A stretch of DNA of 64,000 nucleotides. Source: Stratiolaelaps scimitus. Taxonomy: Eukaryota > Arthropoda > Arachnida > Mesostigmata > Laelapidae. The stretch is from assembly GCA_019614645.1 (NCBI GenBank), contig JABWDB010000009.1, forward strand, positions 3,701,501 through 3,765,500, in the 5' to 3' direction. Shown one piece after another: positions 1 through 12,903 of the stretch. The notes below the pieces were generated by a model, which was given only the letters and a program-made list of their open reading frames with translations, searched no databases and was not told the origin of the DNA. A program made the position numbers and the translations under genes. Position 1 is the stretch's first letter. Each line of letters begins with the position of its first letter.

Positions 1-871
1 TGGATGCTCCTGCCTGTATCGATATTGGGTCGCAATTAACTGAACCGGTGTAAATTTTTCCCATAAGCCGATATCATCTGAGGCTGTTCAACAGTCATCT
101 ATTAGGCGATAGACTATCCTTGTGGGCTTCGGCTTTGAAGTGCTCTCAGTTGCATTTTTTTAGAATTCCAATAACCCACTGTCAAGAATCATCGATAGAA
201 CTCCTCCACGATACAACGCCGACAAAAAACCAGTGGCAGCCGATTTCAAATGCATAGTGATCAATGGCTATTTGAATAGTCATTTCTGCGTTCCGCATTC
301 TTGAAAAACCCATAATAATGATAATAATAATAATGCACTATCTCTTCACAATGCAAGGTACCTCTGTCGACTTCTCTGGCATCAAGTCGAGCAGACTCGG
401 AATTTCTTATTCAGTAGCATTCGCTCCTTACTTACTAATCAATACTCCATATGTAACGCGTACCACTAGGCATGTTCCTGCCCGTTATAGCCTCATTTAT
501 ACAGGACAGTGAAATCTAAGTTAAACAATTGAGGAGTTGTCCGTCTACCCCTGCCTACTGAGTGTATTGAATAAACACAAAGGGCGGTACGACGAACGCC
601 AAAAAATAATAGCACACCCATATGTGATAATGCTTCATTCTATTTAAATTCGCTGTGTTTTTTTTCTTTTGCTATCAGCTCTTCTCTCCCTCTCACAGTA
701 CCGCTCTGTGGCTACTTTTTGTGCTGGGAAACAGGCTAAATAGTAGACCGTGGAAATTTAGCCGTCTCCTTTTCAATCCAGCTTCAAGCCCGGCTTTTCT
801 TCATCCATTCCCATTGTGCTCATTCGGCTCTGAATATAGTTCAGCGGTCTTGAGGGTTGTGCATTGGCAGA

Positions 872-892
872 CCCCCCCCCCCCCCCGCCCCC
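872..892. repeat. C-rich homopolymer run
   Basis: Fifteen consecutive C, one G, then five C. This is a simple repeat prone to length change and sequencing error. A similar run lies at 27190-27206. Confidence 0.9.
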
Positions 893-3800
893 ACCCTTTT
901 GTATTGTTTCTGCTAGCCTTCGCGTTGAGAAGGGAAGGAGCTCGCACTGGGAGGAAATCCAGGCCAAGGCTGCGGGTGTTTCGTTTGCCTACAAGCCCTC
1001 GTCTCCCTCGCAAAATCTATCTAGCGATACATACAGACGGATATACGAACATACAGACATCCAATGAGAACTAGCACGTCCTCGAATCCACTCTACTCCG
1101 GCGGCCTGTCGGGCTTACAGCGGGCCCGAGAGCGGAGACGAATTCCTCTAGTATGCAAACGCTGCACGTCGTTGAGACGAGTTTCGAGTCTCCGCACGAA
1201 TGAGGTTCTGGCACGAATGCGTTAGCAGCACGATCGAAAAGGCCGCCTCGTATCTAGGCGTTTTCGAATTGACCGCAAACCGAATTGGGACGGGCGTCCG
1301 AATAGAAGCGCACTCGTTCGAGTGGCGTTACTGGCTAGCGTCTCGTATCCGATTCCGAGTGGAGTCGGTCCGAACGCGGACACTGGCTTGTTGACCTTGT
1401 GCGATCTTGTGTCAAACAGGAAGTTTGGCCAAGGCCTGCCCAAAGGGTTCCTATGTCTAGGCTGTAATAATGGATGATGGATACTCTTTCCAGTGAACAA
1501 TATAGTTACCTACCTTGTAAAGTTAGTCTAGGCGTTATGATCCGCACTTGCCCGTCACGCTGGCCTATATTCAACCGACACAAAAATATTCCCTGCTCGC
1601 CTGTGCATGGAGTCTAATCGCCTGTTTAGATGTTAGTCATACAATCCCTTTGTCAATTCCCCGCCATCCTTTTCCTGTTGGCACTCACGAGTGGACGTAC
1701 ACTGCGTCCTATAGGCTGCGCGTTTCCGGTTCAATAATCTCAATGGGGCGGTGTTACTCAACAACTACCTGCGCTAGATTAGCAGTACAGGAAGCCTGTT
1801 GTCGCGCCGTGAGCAGCCAGAAGAAGAAGAAAAATTTAATTGATCACCCTGTAGCATGATCGCCATTGCATGATTGAATCAGTGCCACCTTTTAGGCTGG
1901 CTCATGTCGGGGCACACGTTTCACGTGCCACTGCTGTAATTTAATAACGGAGAGAAAATCGCCCTAAGCCGGATGAGAGGATTGGAACGGGCCGGATCGG
2001 CAGCTTTGCAAAAACCGCAAAATTAACCGAGCGTTCCTACCGTAAACGACAAACCAATACCATTCAGAGTAATCAATCTCTACCGCTCTCGATTTACTCC
2101 TAATTCTGTATCTAGACGATCTTTCCCACTGGATGGCCTTCGAAAATCCGGGTCACCATCAGATGGGCAGAAACAGGAAGGGAAATGATGGAGAAGGTGG
2201 GGTGCCGAGTACAAGACAACTCTGCGGTACAATTACAACTATAGGCAATATATATATATATATATATACGTACAGTTGGCACCAATTCTTCTCTTTCCAT
2301 CTGCTCGCCGAGAAGAGCCCTATAGGGCATAGATATCCGAGAATTAGTGTTCCTGTCCATTCAGTGAAGCATCGAGAAATGGGTTAAGGTGCGACCGGTT
2401 TGCGGGTGGAGATGGGTTATATGATATCGTGACGCCGAAGGCAATCGCTCTCGTGTTATCATGCGAACCTGCGAGACCTTGTGGTGTGCGAACGCCTCAT
2501 CATTGCTTGTGGACGGCTGACCCCCTCCGCCTGCTCGTCCCCTATACACGCCTGGGCAGTATATATGAACCTCCAGGGAGCATTCTACCCTAATGACGTT
2601 CTTCTCGGGAACTCGTGGTGTAATATCATACTTCTTTCATGTACATCATTTCATCTGAGCCACGATTAGTGGCAACCAGCGCTCCTACCTGTCTAATGCT
2701 TTAGTGAATATTGCCGTCATTAGGTTAGCAGGCCTCAGTGCTAAAAAGTAAACTTCCCCGTTTACGTTTGTGGTGCGTATCACAATTAGCATTATATACA
2801 TATATACATCTACATGTATATATATTCCTTCAAACAAACTACCGGAGTTGGTTCGTCTTCGAAACGGTCGAATTACATTAGTCAAATGATATATATATAT
2901 ATATATACAGTACACTCTGCTCTACTATTTTACCATCAACGCCTTGAGGTGTGCATTTGCCCGTATTCGCCGTGTGCAGGTCGGGCGGATCAAAGGCTGT
3001 TGAGGAATGAACGGCGATGGCTGCTTGTCGCCTGGCGATCTCTGTTCGGTTGCTCTATCGATCGGGCAGTATTGACCCCTGACTGGTACCGTACGGACCA
3101 TAGGTTCCGTTTCCCTGCTCCCACCGAGTGCGTGAAAGCTCGTCGAGCCATGCTCGCCACGTTCCTTCGTCAACGATGGACCACCCAGGCAGAGAGCACT
3201 GAGGGACACGAGCGAAGGCGCCAAGAACCGATGGCAAAAGGCGTAAAGGATAGCGTGCGCATGCTATTCTTCAAAATTTGCCTCCGTCCGTCCCTTGTCC
3301 GGATTTCAGTCACCCTATCATTCTGGCTCTGTTTCTATATAAGGGGAGTGTCGCAGACGAGGTGACGTTCAAGAATACGACATATGTGTACGATAACCGA
3401 AGTGGCAAGTCGAAGAACGAAGCAAGGGCCCTGAATGCAAACACTTCGGAATAGATAAGAGCGCTCCCAAACAATGTATAGACAATTTATAGAGGGGGGT
3501 GACTTGTCTCACAAATGCGAAAAACCTAAGTACTTCTAGCTAATAATTGAGCCAAATTTAACGCTTGATCTCAGATTAGCAATATGGCAACACAATGTAT
3601 TGAATTTTAATCACTCTTTATCTATCGCGTTAGATGACCTGTGACGACAGCTCACGTACGAGCAGTTCGCTGCTTCCACGTGGTCCCCCATTCACATAAG
3701 AGTACACGAGATGATTTTTCCACGATCGTGTCATCCGGTTAGTGCATCATAGGCGCATCACGACTACGAAGTCAGAAACCCATCGAGACATCCGAATCTC

Positions 3801-4534
3801 GAAGGGGTCGAACCAGCAGCACTTTGACACGGTAGATTTGGTAGTTGGCTAAAGCATTTCTGGCTACAGTGTTCATCTGCACAGCGATTCAGTTACCACA
3901 CACCACGCATCTATGCACAGTTCCCGCATAGCAGCAGATCCCAGCGGCCCCTGTCTCGACTCGAAATACGAAATACGTGGTACATATGTACATGCATAAG
4001 CGCACTCACACAGGTTGGCTCAACATGTCGAGCTCATTCCGGCGGAAATCTATATTTAGTAGATTATCTGTTATGTCAACGGCATGTACGCGATAATGTG
4101 TCAGCGGTACAATTTTCAATTTATGGTGTCAGCGATTTATGACACTGCGAGGGCAATGTCGAATCTGACAACACGCATGACCCTCGAAGCTGACCGGTCG
4201 CCACAGAAGGTGGGTAATCAATTAATTACAGGACGAATAGCGGTGCACATGCATTACGTTCAGAACCGCCCAGTTATTGATGGGCGTCGTGTGTCAAATC
4301 CGAGTGACTGCAATTATCCAATACAGCCTCTCGAGCGTTTAGAGCTTGCGATACGGCAGACGCCAATGACGCAATGCAATGTTTGCAGATCTCAGCCGAT
4401 ACTCTCGCATGAGATTCGCGGAGCTTGCGAAATATCTCAATTATCGAGGTATTGGGCTTTTTGAAAAAACAAAGGTATATATATATATATATAGATTACT
4501 AAAGTTGACCTTGCCCTTGGGGCGGCAGCAAACT

Positions 4535-4744
4535 CTACTCGTGATACGTTTGCTTGAATGACTTTTGCGAACATTTTGAGGCTTCTGAGACGTCAGTAGG
4601 ATACGTGTCGGCAGTGGCCTTCGACCCTTGGCCGACGCCGTGATTTTCTTTTCTGGCTTTTAAAGATTTTAAATTATGGTGATACTTTTAGGAAGGGGCT
4701 TTCTTACACGTGTTGTCCTGCTCGTGATATATTTGTTTGGATGA
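4535..4744. repeat. Degenerate direct duplication (two copies 183 bp apart)
   Basis: The 27 bases at 4535-4561 match those at 4718-4744 at 22 positions, and all five differences are transitions. Flanking sequence is weakly similar, so the duplicated unit may be longer than 27 bases. A fainter resemblance recurs near 5020. It is probably an old tandem duplication or part of a decayed dispersed repeat. Confidence 0.55.
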
Positions 4745-5180
4745 TTTGCGGAAATTCTGGACTACGTGGTACTCTCCAACGCTGCATGAGCGACGTTGGT
4801 GGCGGCCTTAGCCAACATATTGAGTTACGAACATACGGACAGACAGATTTGATTAATTTGACTAATTGATTAAAGGAAATCAAAGGGAAACGTTGACAAA
4901 CGACGAGGGAAACAGTGAAAATTTTAGTGGTAGAATTTTGTTTTAATAAAATAAAACAGATTGGCATTATCTCCAAAGCAACCAATTTTTGGTATACGAC
5001 TACCAACTGCAAAATTGTTCTGCTCGTCGAAACGTGCTTTAAACGAAAGCAAATCATGTCAAGAAATTCGCAAAAATGGCAAAAGTTTTGGGGTGGAAAA
5101 GTTGATTTTAGAAACATGTACAACAATTGCAAATCGAAGCCACTTGTAGAAATGTGTCGAGAAATGCCAAAAAAACACCC

Positions 5181-5311
5181 CTTACATAGACCTGATGAGT
5201 AAGGTTTTAGGACTGACTCTCAGTCAAACTTTAACGTCGACGAAACTGCTTTCGGCATTGCTTCATACGACGGACCCATAAATGCAAATGTGCAACGGCT
5301 TACATAGACCT
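5181..5311. mobile_element. Short dispersed element, copy 1, with 13-bp flanking direct repeats
   Basis: About 105 bases lie between two exact copies of a 13-base sequence (CTTACATAGACCT at 5181-5193 and 5299-5311), as expected of a target-site duplication. The interior matches a second copy at 28749-28869: the 30-base block 5246-5275 agrees at 26 positions with 28813-28842. A short perfect hairpin sits at 5211-5225. There is no coding capacity. It could be a SINE- or MITE-like non-autonomous element, or a fragment of one; no terminal inverted repeats are evident. Confidence 0.5.
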
Positions 5312-5740
5312 ATGGGTATTCAATCGGCCGCCATTTTGATCCCGAATCCCCAATGAACTCCATTAAACATAGCTCCCGTCCGTAGCCACACATTGATACC
5401 GAACATGATACTCTCACGGTTAGGAAAACCCCCGGAATCGGCCCCACGAAACAAACGGTGGTCATTGTCGGAAAGACTCCGCGCACCATAATAAATGAAG
5501 GCTTTAATAATGCAAAGGAAACATTTATTTGTCTTTGTTTAAACCTCTTGTCGGATGTGAACATCTAGGCGGGAATAAGGTGCTGGAGGTGGTACGACCA
5601 GCGCAATAAAGATGATGTATGGCGCTCGCCATAATGACGTACGTAGATCCAATTGTCTCACGTTCGCTAGCTCATGAAATTAATTAGCACGTTTGTCTTC
5701 TTATTTTCCATCATGTCAGAGCTCGCTTTTCATGATCGAT

Positions 5741-5766
5741 TATATATATATATATATATATATATA
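5741..5766. repeat. (TA)n microsatellite
   Basis: Thirteen uninterrupted TA units in upstream DNA. Confidence 0.95.
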
Positions 5767-8700
5767 CACTGTACAATATATAATACAACTGGGAGATGTA
5801 TTTGTTCGTTTTCCGAGTCTAACAAATTTCCTCGAGTTTCAATGGTAATCCATCTTTTCACAAACTAACGGACTTCACCCCTCAATGCTAACTAACCCAG
5901 CGGCGGGCGTCTCTCTTCTCAGAGCTATTGACATCTTCGTGTATAAAAAAAAACAGCTTACAAGTGGACAGAGCACAGATGAACGCGAAGTGCACGCTTA
6001 CTTATGGGATGGGCATCCCTCCGCGAGGACACGATGAAGAAATGTTATTATAGCACCGAGATGACTTGGGTATATTGGAGGGTAACCAATTTTGGTAACA
6101 ATATTGATGGTATTGGACGGTTCCAGGAACGGCACTCGACGAAGCGTGCATAAGGGTCGAGGAAGGCAATAATTAACTGATTTGATATCCGCGACTACTC
6201 CCTGACAGGGTCCCTGCGCTAACAAGCAGGACATAATGCTTACCTACGCGGAGCGCAGAGGTATGCTTCCTGGTTAGTCCCATTCTACCAGGAAAGCGTT
6301 CCGGAGGCAGCACAGCAGTTCGCCATCCAGCATCTTACGGACGCCTCGCGTCTAGCCTCACGATTCATACGCGTTCGCGTATGAGCGAGCCAGCGAGCAT
6401 AAGCCCCGTTGACAAAGTGTAAACAATATTAATATTCATAGCCGTGCCGGCGACGGAGACATTTGGGGTGCAGCGTATACATAAATTCAATCAAACTCTA
6501 TTTCGTTCTCGTACTCCTCAGCATCCACGTCCACATCTGCTTTGGCCCTATTCCGCGTTGTATTTCTCTCTCGCCGGGCTCGTCGGCTGGTGCCTGCCGA
6601 ATAGGCTGTCCTTTCACAAATATGCTGCCAGGCCACCGAGGCCCCCCTGCTGTCGGCTCCCTGCCCCGCCAGCAACAACAAGGAGCGCTAAACAGCGCCG
6701 TATATAACTGACCCGAGGACCCGAGGCAGGGGAGTTTTGTGCCATTCGAGATGGGGAAGGCACCGTTCCATTCCGTGTTGGTGTTGGTGGTGGTGGTGAC
6801 GATGACGGTGTCTGCCAACCAGTCAGTCAACTGAGGAGCAGCTCCATCCGGCGGCTGCTGGGCTGGTGGTATGAACCGCAATGCTCGGCAGTGTGAACGC
6901 ATCCGGGCGTTGAGTCGTCGGACATGAGCAGAACACGACGATGATGGGCCTATAGTTCCTTTATCGTCTCTCTCTCTCTCTCTCTCTCTGTTCTTCCCTT
7001 CTCGGTCTCTCTTCAGCCAGGCTCTACACCAACCTCTATAGTCGTGGGGACCCTCGATGTGAGGGGTCCTGTTATGGTGCCACCACGCCACTACCGGACG
7101 CGAGGCGTCGACGAAGCTGGGGACAGGAACACAAACGAGGGCTTGGTCCGGGACGGCGGCGGTTGACACCCAACAGCCAAAAGAACCCCACGGGTCAGGC
7201 AGCGCCAGATAGCGGCCGCTGATGGTGAAACGGGCCATCGCTACCGCTGCTGTGGCCCGCATCAGCACTTCGACTCCGCGATGATGTTGCGCGTAAATAT
7301 AAAGCATTCGCGCCGTTGCCTCTTCAACGCGTTGACTGACAGGGTTCCTTCCTCGGCGAATTCGCCCAGGTGGTGCCGGGTCGTACCTCATTCCTCGACG
7401 GTACGACACTGGCTCAGAGGGGCGGAGAAAGGGGTATCCCAAGGCAAGTCAAGCCAACAGGCATGGGCTTCGGTTGAGGAATTCCTAGGTGGCCAGGAGG
7501 CAGGGCCATGACGAAGTGTGCAGCACCGTGAGGTGCACCGCCGTCGGTGTGTCGTGCACCATCATGATCTCGTCTCATGACGACGAAAACGAGTTTGATG
7601 AAATCGCTGCAAAAGCGGCGGCGGCACCCACAAGAGCAACGCACCGCCCGTCGTAGGTACGTACATTTATGCATGTATGCACATGCTCGGGCGGCCTCGG
7701 CGGAAGGAGTGACGGGCAGAGCAACTGGCATATGGTCGACGGGTCCGGCTCTCCCGGAGCAAACCTCCTTAGGGGTACTTGTGGGGGATCAGAGCCCTGA
7801 ACACGCACAGCTTCTAAAGTACTGCGTGGACGCTTTGTACCACTCTCAGGGGGCACTTTTAGAGGGGTCGGATGCAATCGGAGGTGGGCGGCTTGCTTGG
7901 TGGCAGTGTTTCTCGGGACAGTGGTGCTAGTGGTGGTGATAGAGGTTATGGTAGTGGCCGCGCGAAAAGTATCGTGTATACATGTACATACCGTATATAT
8001 GTACGTATGCACGCTGCCAGCGAGGGGATAATGCCCCCAGAGAGATGGAGGCGGTTATGGGTGTTAGGTTGTTGATGGGCCGCAAGGATAGCAGGTGGTG
8101 GAGGTGTCTGAGAACTGCGCGTGGGTTGTGGTGGTAGGAGGCCGCTGTAGATGGTTGAGGAGAGAAGCCGAGAGTTGAATGTTCAATATGTGATGTAAAG
8201 GGAGAACTCGTCCGCTATACGTGCATATAGGAGGACGCAGAAAAGCGTGGAACTTCGATGTCGCCAACACAGCAAGTAGATGCGTCAAAAACGGACTCCA
8301 GATAGGCTGTGTGGCCAGACCTAGATACCGTTCAGGTGGTCTTTCTACAGCTGACATCACTAGCACCATTGCAGCATCTAGTTTACAGGCCGTCTTGTAC
8401 CGATGCTGCCACTTCTCGTGAATGGTGTAGAACAGGCCTAGAAGGACCTTGCATGTAGTTTGTAGATTTCGCTTTTGCCGTTTGTCCAACTCAAGGACAT
8501 GGGGACACCTCTGTAACCTGCTTTGTTAGCTGGAGAAGTGCAAAGATTGCTGAAAACCTGGATAGACTCCGGGGGTGCGTTGGCATCGACGAAAGGCCCC
8601 GCTCACCTCGTGAATATAGACGCTGCTTCGCCCTCACCGGGAGGGCGCGCAAATCGAGTCTAGCACGACGGAACAAAGCAACGAGAAGAGGGGGGGGGGC

Positions 8701-9290
8701 TTTTGTTGAAAGGGCATGAGATCGATCTTGATTTTTCTTGAAATCGTTTTTTCTACCACGTGCGAAATGACAACTGTTGCAGTCAGACTGCTTTTTCTGC
8801 TGTTGAAAATATAAATAGGAAACCTCTTCCTAATAGCGAGTATCAGTTGTTCCGTTGGGACAGGAGAGCGCACACTGCTACTGTTCCTATATTTTCTAGC
8901 TGCCGGAAAAGTCGCGGAATAACATCGCTATAAACGGTGTCTATATACAGGGTGTACAGAACCCAACACAACACTGCCGGTCTATTTCGAACTAGCAAGG
9001 AAGGAAACACAACTTTATAAAGTGACTGTCCCCGATTTTATGGCTTTAGCTCGCAAGTGACCACCAGAGCAACGCAATTATTACAACGACAATTATTTCC
9101 AATACTTGCTACCCGATAAGAAATTCGTTAATGTTGCGACGTTGCCTTCAATGGGCCCCCGTCTACTAATGGACGCATTATCATTGCATTCAATTCCCGT
9201 GGGCTGATTCCATGCGCGACATTCATTGCGTCGACCTTTGCCATCCTACCAACTGCTGGACTTTTGATTCTCTATATATAGGTTTGGTCC

Positions 9291-9331
9291 ATGCATATAT
9301 ATATATGTATATATATATGCATGCATGCATG
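9291..9331. repeat. Alternating purine-pyrimidine tract (TA)n/(GCAT)n
   Basis: Forty-one bases of strict purine-pyrimidine alternation: two TA runs broken by one G, followed by three GCAT units. Such tracts can adopt cruciform or Z-like structure. Confidence 0.85.
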
Positions 9332-11204
9332 AGTCCAAATGTAAATAGCGGTATGCTCACGTTGCTCCGTCCTGGCACTGGCCTGCGACATGTCGTGTAT
9401 CGCTCTTGGCTCTTGTTGAAACCAACTCACAACATCCATACAGTTTACTAAGAGCCTATAAGCATGCGGGGTTGGGTGTGTCGTTGTGCAGATGACGACA
9501 GCAGATGGCCGAGCTTGCCTTGCCTTGTGGGAGCCTGCTGCATCTGTACGGCCTGCTTTGGCTTAGCCAAATGCGGGCCACACAGATGGCCGTATGATCG
9601 TTGTGGCAGTCGTTGCAGCAGGTCAAGTCAGGCTGGGCAGCCGCCCAATGTTGTTGCGGAGGCCTGGTAGCGTGGTGCACAGGTGGAGGAGCCTACGTTG
9701 TCTGAGCGAAGGGGATTTGTCGAGTAGGCCGAACAGCTCAGTATGGAATCAGCTGTTGCATATTTCGTGCGTCCACCTCCGTTTCGTCGATCTTGAGAGA
9801 TCTGAGCGAGCGAGAACCGCTGTAAGTGTCAAAAGAGCAGCCACAAAGCCATACATACCGTGAGCCGTTTGAGACGTAGCCTCTGTTTGTGCCTGGCCGG
9901 TATCTCAGAACGGTGTATTTTCTTCGACTACGTCTACTGGAACACGTATATCTCGGGGTCACAAATCCTCGTGCTGCTGACAGGAGAAATAGGCCGCGCA
10001 TTACTTGCCACACAGGCCGGCATAGAAAATCTCGGACACTGACAGCACTGAAGACTTACTTACCAAGAAGGAGAGTAGTTGCGCAGCGGTCGGATAGAAG
10101 GCCCCAATGACCTTTTCAACCACACCACCCCCTGCGTGAGTCGATACGTGCCAGAGACTGAGGGGACAGTGGGGTGACTGTCTAGCATTGGCCAAATCTG
10201 GGCCCCGCCTTCAATGTTGTGGACTTGGCCGCTTGTCCTATCTGGTCCTGCACATATCGCTGTGCGATCCTGATCGGCACAAGCACGTGCACCCCCGCGA
10301 GCCCCGCCCCTGTAAGCAACACCGCTATGATCAACTGTACATCTATTCGCTAGTCCACCATTCGCTTGATTTCCTGCCCGTCGCAGCATTACTGACAGCG
10401 CGAATCATTCCCAGCTACTCGTCACCCATCCAGCTCAGCTTCGCTCAGCTCTGAGGCGGTGTTTGGCATCTGCCGAACCCCGACGTAGCAGCCAATATAG
10501 CGGCAGCGGCGATGCGACACACGGCAACAGCACGCTGCCAGCGAATCAAGCCAGCGTCAGTAGGGATCTGCAAGAGTAGAGTAATGGGAATTGGCAGAAC
10601 AGAGGGTCGACCGAGTGGCGGCGGAGACGCGAGAGGATTGTGACCCGCTGCGGGAAACCGATAGCGGTTCTGTGTCTAGCGGCTGCCAGCCGCAGCTGTG
10701 TATGGGGACGTATGTGAAGCCCGTACATGACTAGTAGGTCGGCTGCGAACGTCGTCCGTAATGTTGCGCGCTGATGTCGACATGAGGATATCCTTATGAG
10801 CATGCGCAATGGGATAAGGCCTCGTCACAAGGCTCGCATCACAGTCAGACTGTATCCACTGTGATAGAAAAATAGCAGCTGCTGCGCTCACAATAGAGCT
10901 CGCGCTCGTACGCGCGGCTAGGGTAGGCAATAGGAGCCAGCAGTAGACACAGAACAGGACGCAACCCACCTAAAGCAACGGAGGAGCGCCTCGGCTCGTT
11001 GGCAAGTTGAGAGAAAGACGCTGCGCCGTCGCTACCACAACATCCTGAGTAAGGAAGCTGCGGGAAAGAACGCCTCGCGCATGACAGGACACGTGCGTTC
11101 GTATATTTGTCTACGTACCTGCGTCTTTGTCTGTGTGTTGACCATAGCTGGCAAAAATGGCTTGCGGGCTAGGTATCCTCACAGGAGCAGCGATGGAGAG
11201 AAAG

Positions 11205-11261
11205 AGAGAGAGAGAGCGAGAGAAACAGAGAGAGAGAGAGCGAGAGAAACAGAGAGAGAGA
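11205..11261. repeat. (GA)n microsatellite with an embedded 22-bp tandem unit
   Basis: A purine tract made mostly of GA, in which a 22-base unit containing one C-interrupted and one AAAC-interrupted segment occurs twice in tandem. It encodes runs of Arg-Glu in any frame, so open frames crossing it are not evidence of a gene. Confidence 0.85.
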
Positions 11262-12877
11262 GGATGTACTGCTGACGCGACTCTTGCCGAGAGCCACCGC
11301 ACTATAACGATACCCGTGGAAGCGGTAGAGTACTCAAAGCAATGGGTATCGATCGTTCGCTCTCGTCGCAATACTGAGTCCGTGTTTCCCTGCCCACCCA
11401 ATCTCTGTCAGGTCCGCCGGAATCAATGTGATGAGGTGGAGTAGCTCGCGGTACGAGCAGCAGATCACCAGCATCCGAGATCGAGAGACGATGCGTGTTT
11501 GTGGCCTGATGGGTGGCGACCCGCGGTCCGGGCGTATATGCATGTCCCTCTTTCTCCCTCGTTTCGCGCGCATTCTCTGTCGTGATGCCCATGTAGATGA
11601 AGACCACGCTGGCTCGCTTGCTCGACTCGATCCAAATAGATCCGATTAGGTCGAACACTCGCCCTATCATTGGAGTGCCATTGCCTGCTGCTTAACTGCA
11701 CAGACTGAAGAGATTCCTGGGGAGCGACGGAGGACATGGGGGCTGTACTGGGCTGCGTGCTGGGCACTGGGCGCCCGTTTTCTCCGCGGATACGATCCAA
11801 GGGAATGGCCGCTGGCAGAGCGGATGGAATCCGCGTAGACAAAGACGTGATGAGAGGCACGTATAGAGCGAACCACGAGCGTTGAGTCCCTACCGACCAG
11901 TTCCGGAAACGGGGCTAACGGGCCAAATGAGGGCGTCTAAACGAGAAGGACTACGACGGATGAAAGCGAGCGATAGATAGATACGGACAGACATGGGTGT
12001 GTGCCGGGACACCGGGTGCTGGACCTTTCCCACGGTGGTGGCGCCCTGTCTAGCCTTGACGATGGACTAACCAGCTGACCACTGAGCTACTGACACGGAG
12101 TGAGTGAGTGACGGACTGACAGACTGACACGAGAATCGTTGAAAGACAGCTGCCGGACAGGTAGACTACGAGAACAGCCTCAGAAGACCTTTAGGTACGC
12201 TCTCGCTTAGCTTTCCCCGTCGCCGCCACCGCCGCCGGGGTCCTCGTCATCGGTGGCAACTCCCGCAGCGGGTGGCCGCGCACGCCGGCAGGGGGCCAAG
12301 CAAACTCTCAGCGTCCCCACCCGGTCCCCACCCTCTCCGAACCAGCAACCGCCAACACGCAAAGGCTACCACTGCTGCATCGGAGTCGACGGCAGGTGCT
12401 GTAGCAGGACCAGGTAGGGTGGTCCCGTGCGCCAGCCCCCGGTAGATGCATCTTCCTCTGTATCTGCTGGCGTATAGCAGCTAATTATAGCCAAGGCAAT
12501 GAGTTAGCTGTAGCAACGAGAGCGACGATGAGCGAGGAAGTCCTCTATGTCTGTTCAATCTCGCTGGGCCGGGTTGGCGGGGGTACGTGGGGCCGTATGG
12601 TGCTGCATGCTAGGAACTGGCACACGTACAGTGTGTAAGGTCAGCGGGGGAGGTCGGTAGGCGGGCACGCAGTAACGAGATAGTTAGTTTTGAACCACCA
12701 CAACGACCAATGTAGCGATAAACGGCCATACATACATGCACACATATGCACATCTAGAAGCGGCTAAAAGATGTGGGTGCGTGCGTCTGCATGAGACGAT
12801 AATCACGATTAGACAGACAGACGGACGGAGAATTTCTGGGTCCGACCACATTCACACATTCGCGGCGTGTTATAGTG

Positions 12878-12903
12878 TATATATATATATATATATATAT
12901 ATA
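12878..12903. repeat. (TA)n microsatellite
   Basis: Thirteen uninterrupted TA units, about 2.7 kb before the CAPS start codon. Confidence 0.95.

Larger units (their letters stand above)
1..5180. other. Upstream non-coding region, no gene recognised
   Basis: I see no supported gene here. The longest open frames (for example 2814-3365 on +) run through (TA)n tracts and have the composition of chance frames. The stretch holds a C-rich run at 872-892, short (TA)n tracts at 2248-2268, 2889-2907 and 4476-4493, and a degenerate duplicated segment at 4535-4561 / 4718-4744. Base composition shifts between GC-rich (about 860-1400) and AT-rich stretches. It may be intergenic or hold untranslated 5' exons of the downstream CAPS gene; the sequence does not decide this. 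Confidence 0.6.

Noticed and set aside
2814..3365. 183-codon + frame upstream
   Set aside because: It begins in TA repeats, has no domain, and the opposite strand is also open over much of it.
5192..5246. Hammerhead-ribozyme-like core in the dispersed element (CTGATGAG ... CGAAAC)
   Set aside because: The two core motifs are present, but a proper stem II next to them has only two pairs, no stem I or III is evident, and copy 2 lacks both motifs.
6498..7442. 314-codon open frame on the minus strand
   Set aside because: It crosses CT/GA and CAC-type repeats, has no recognised domain or splice structure, and lies in a GC-rich block where stop codons are rare on both strands.
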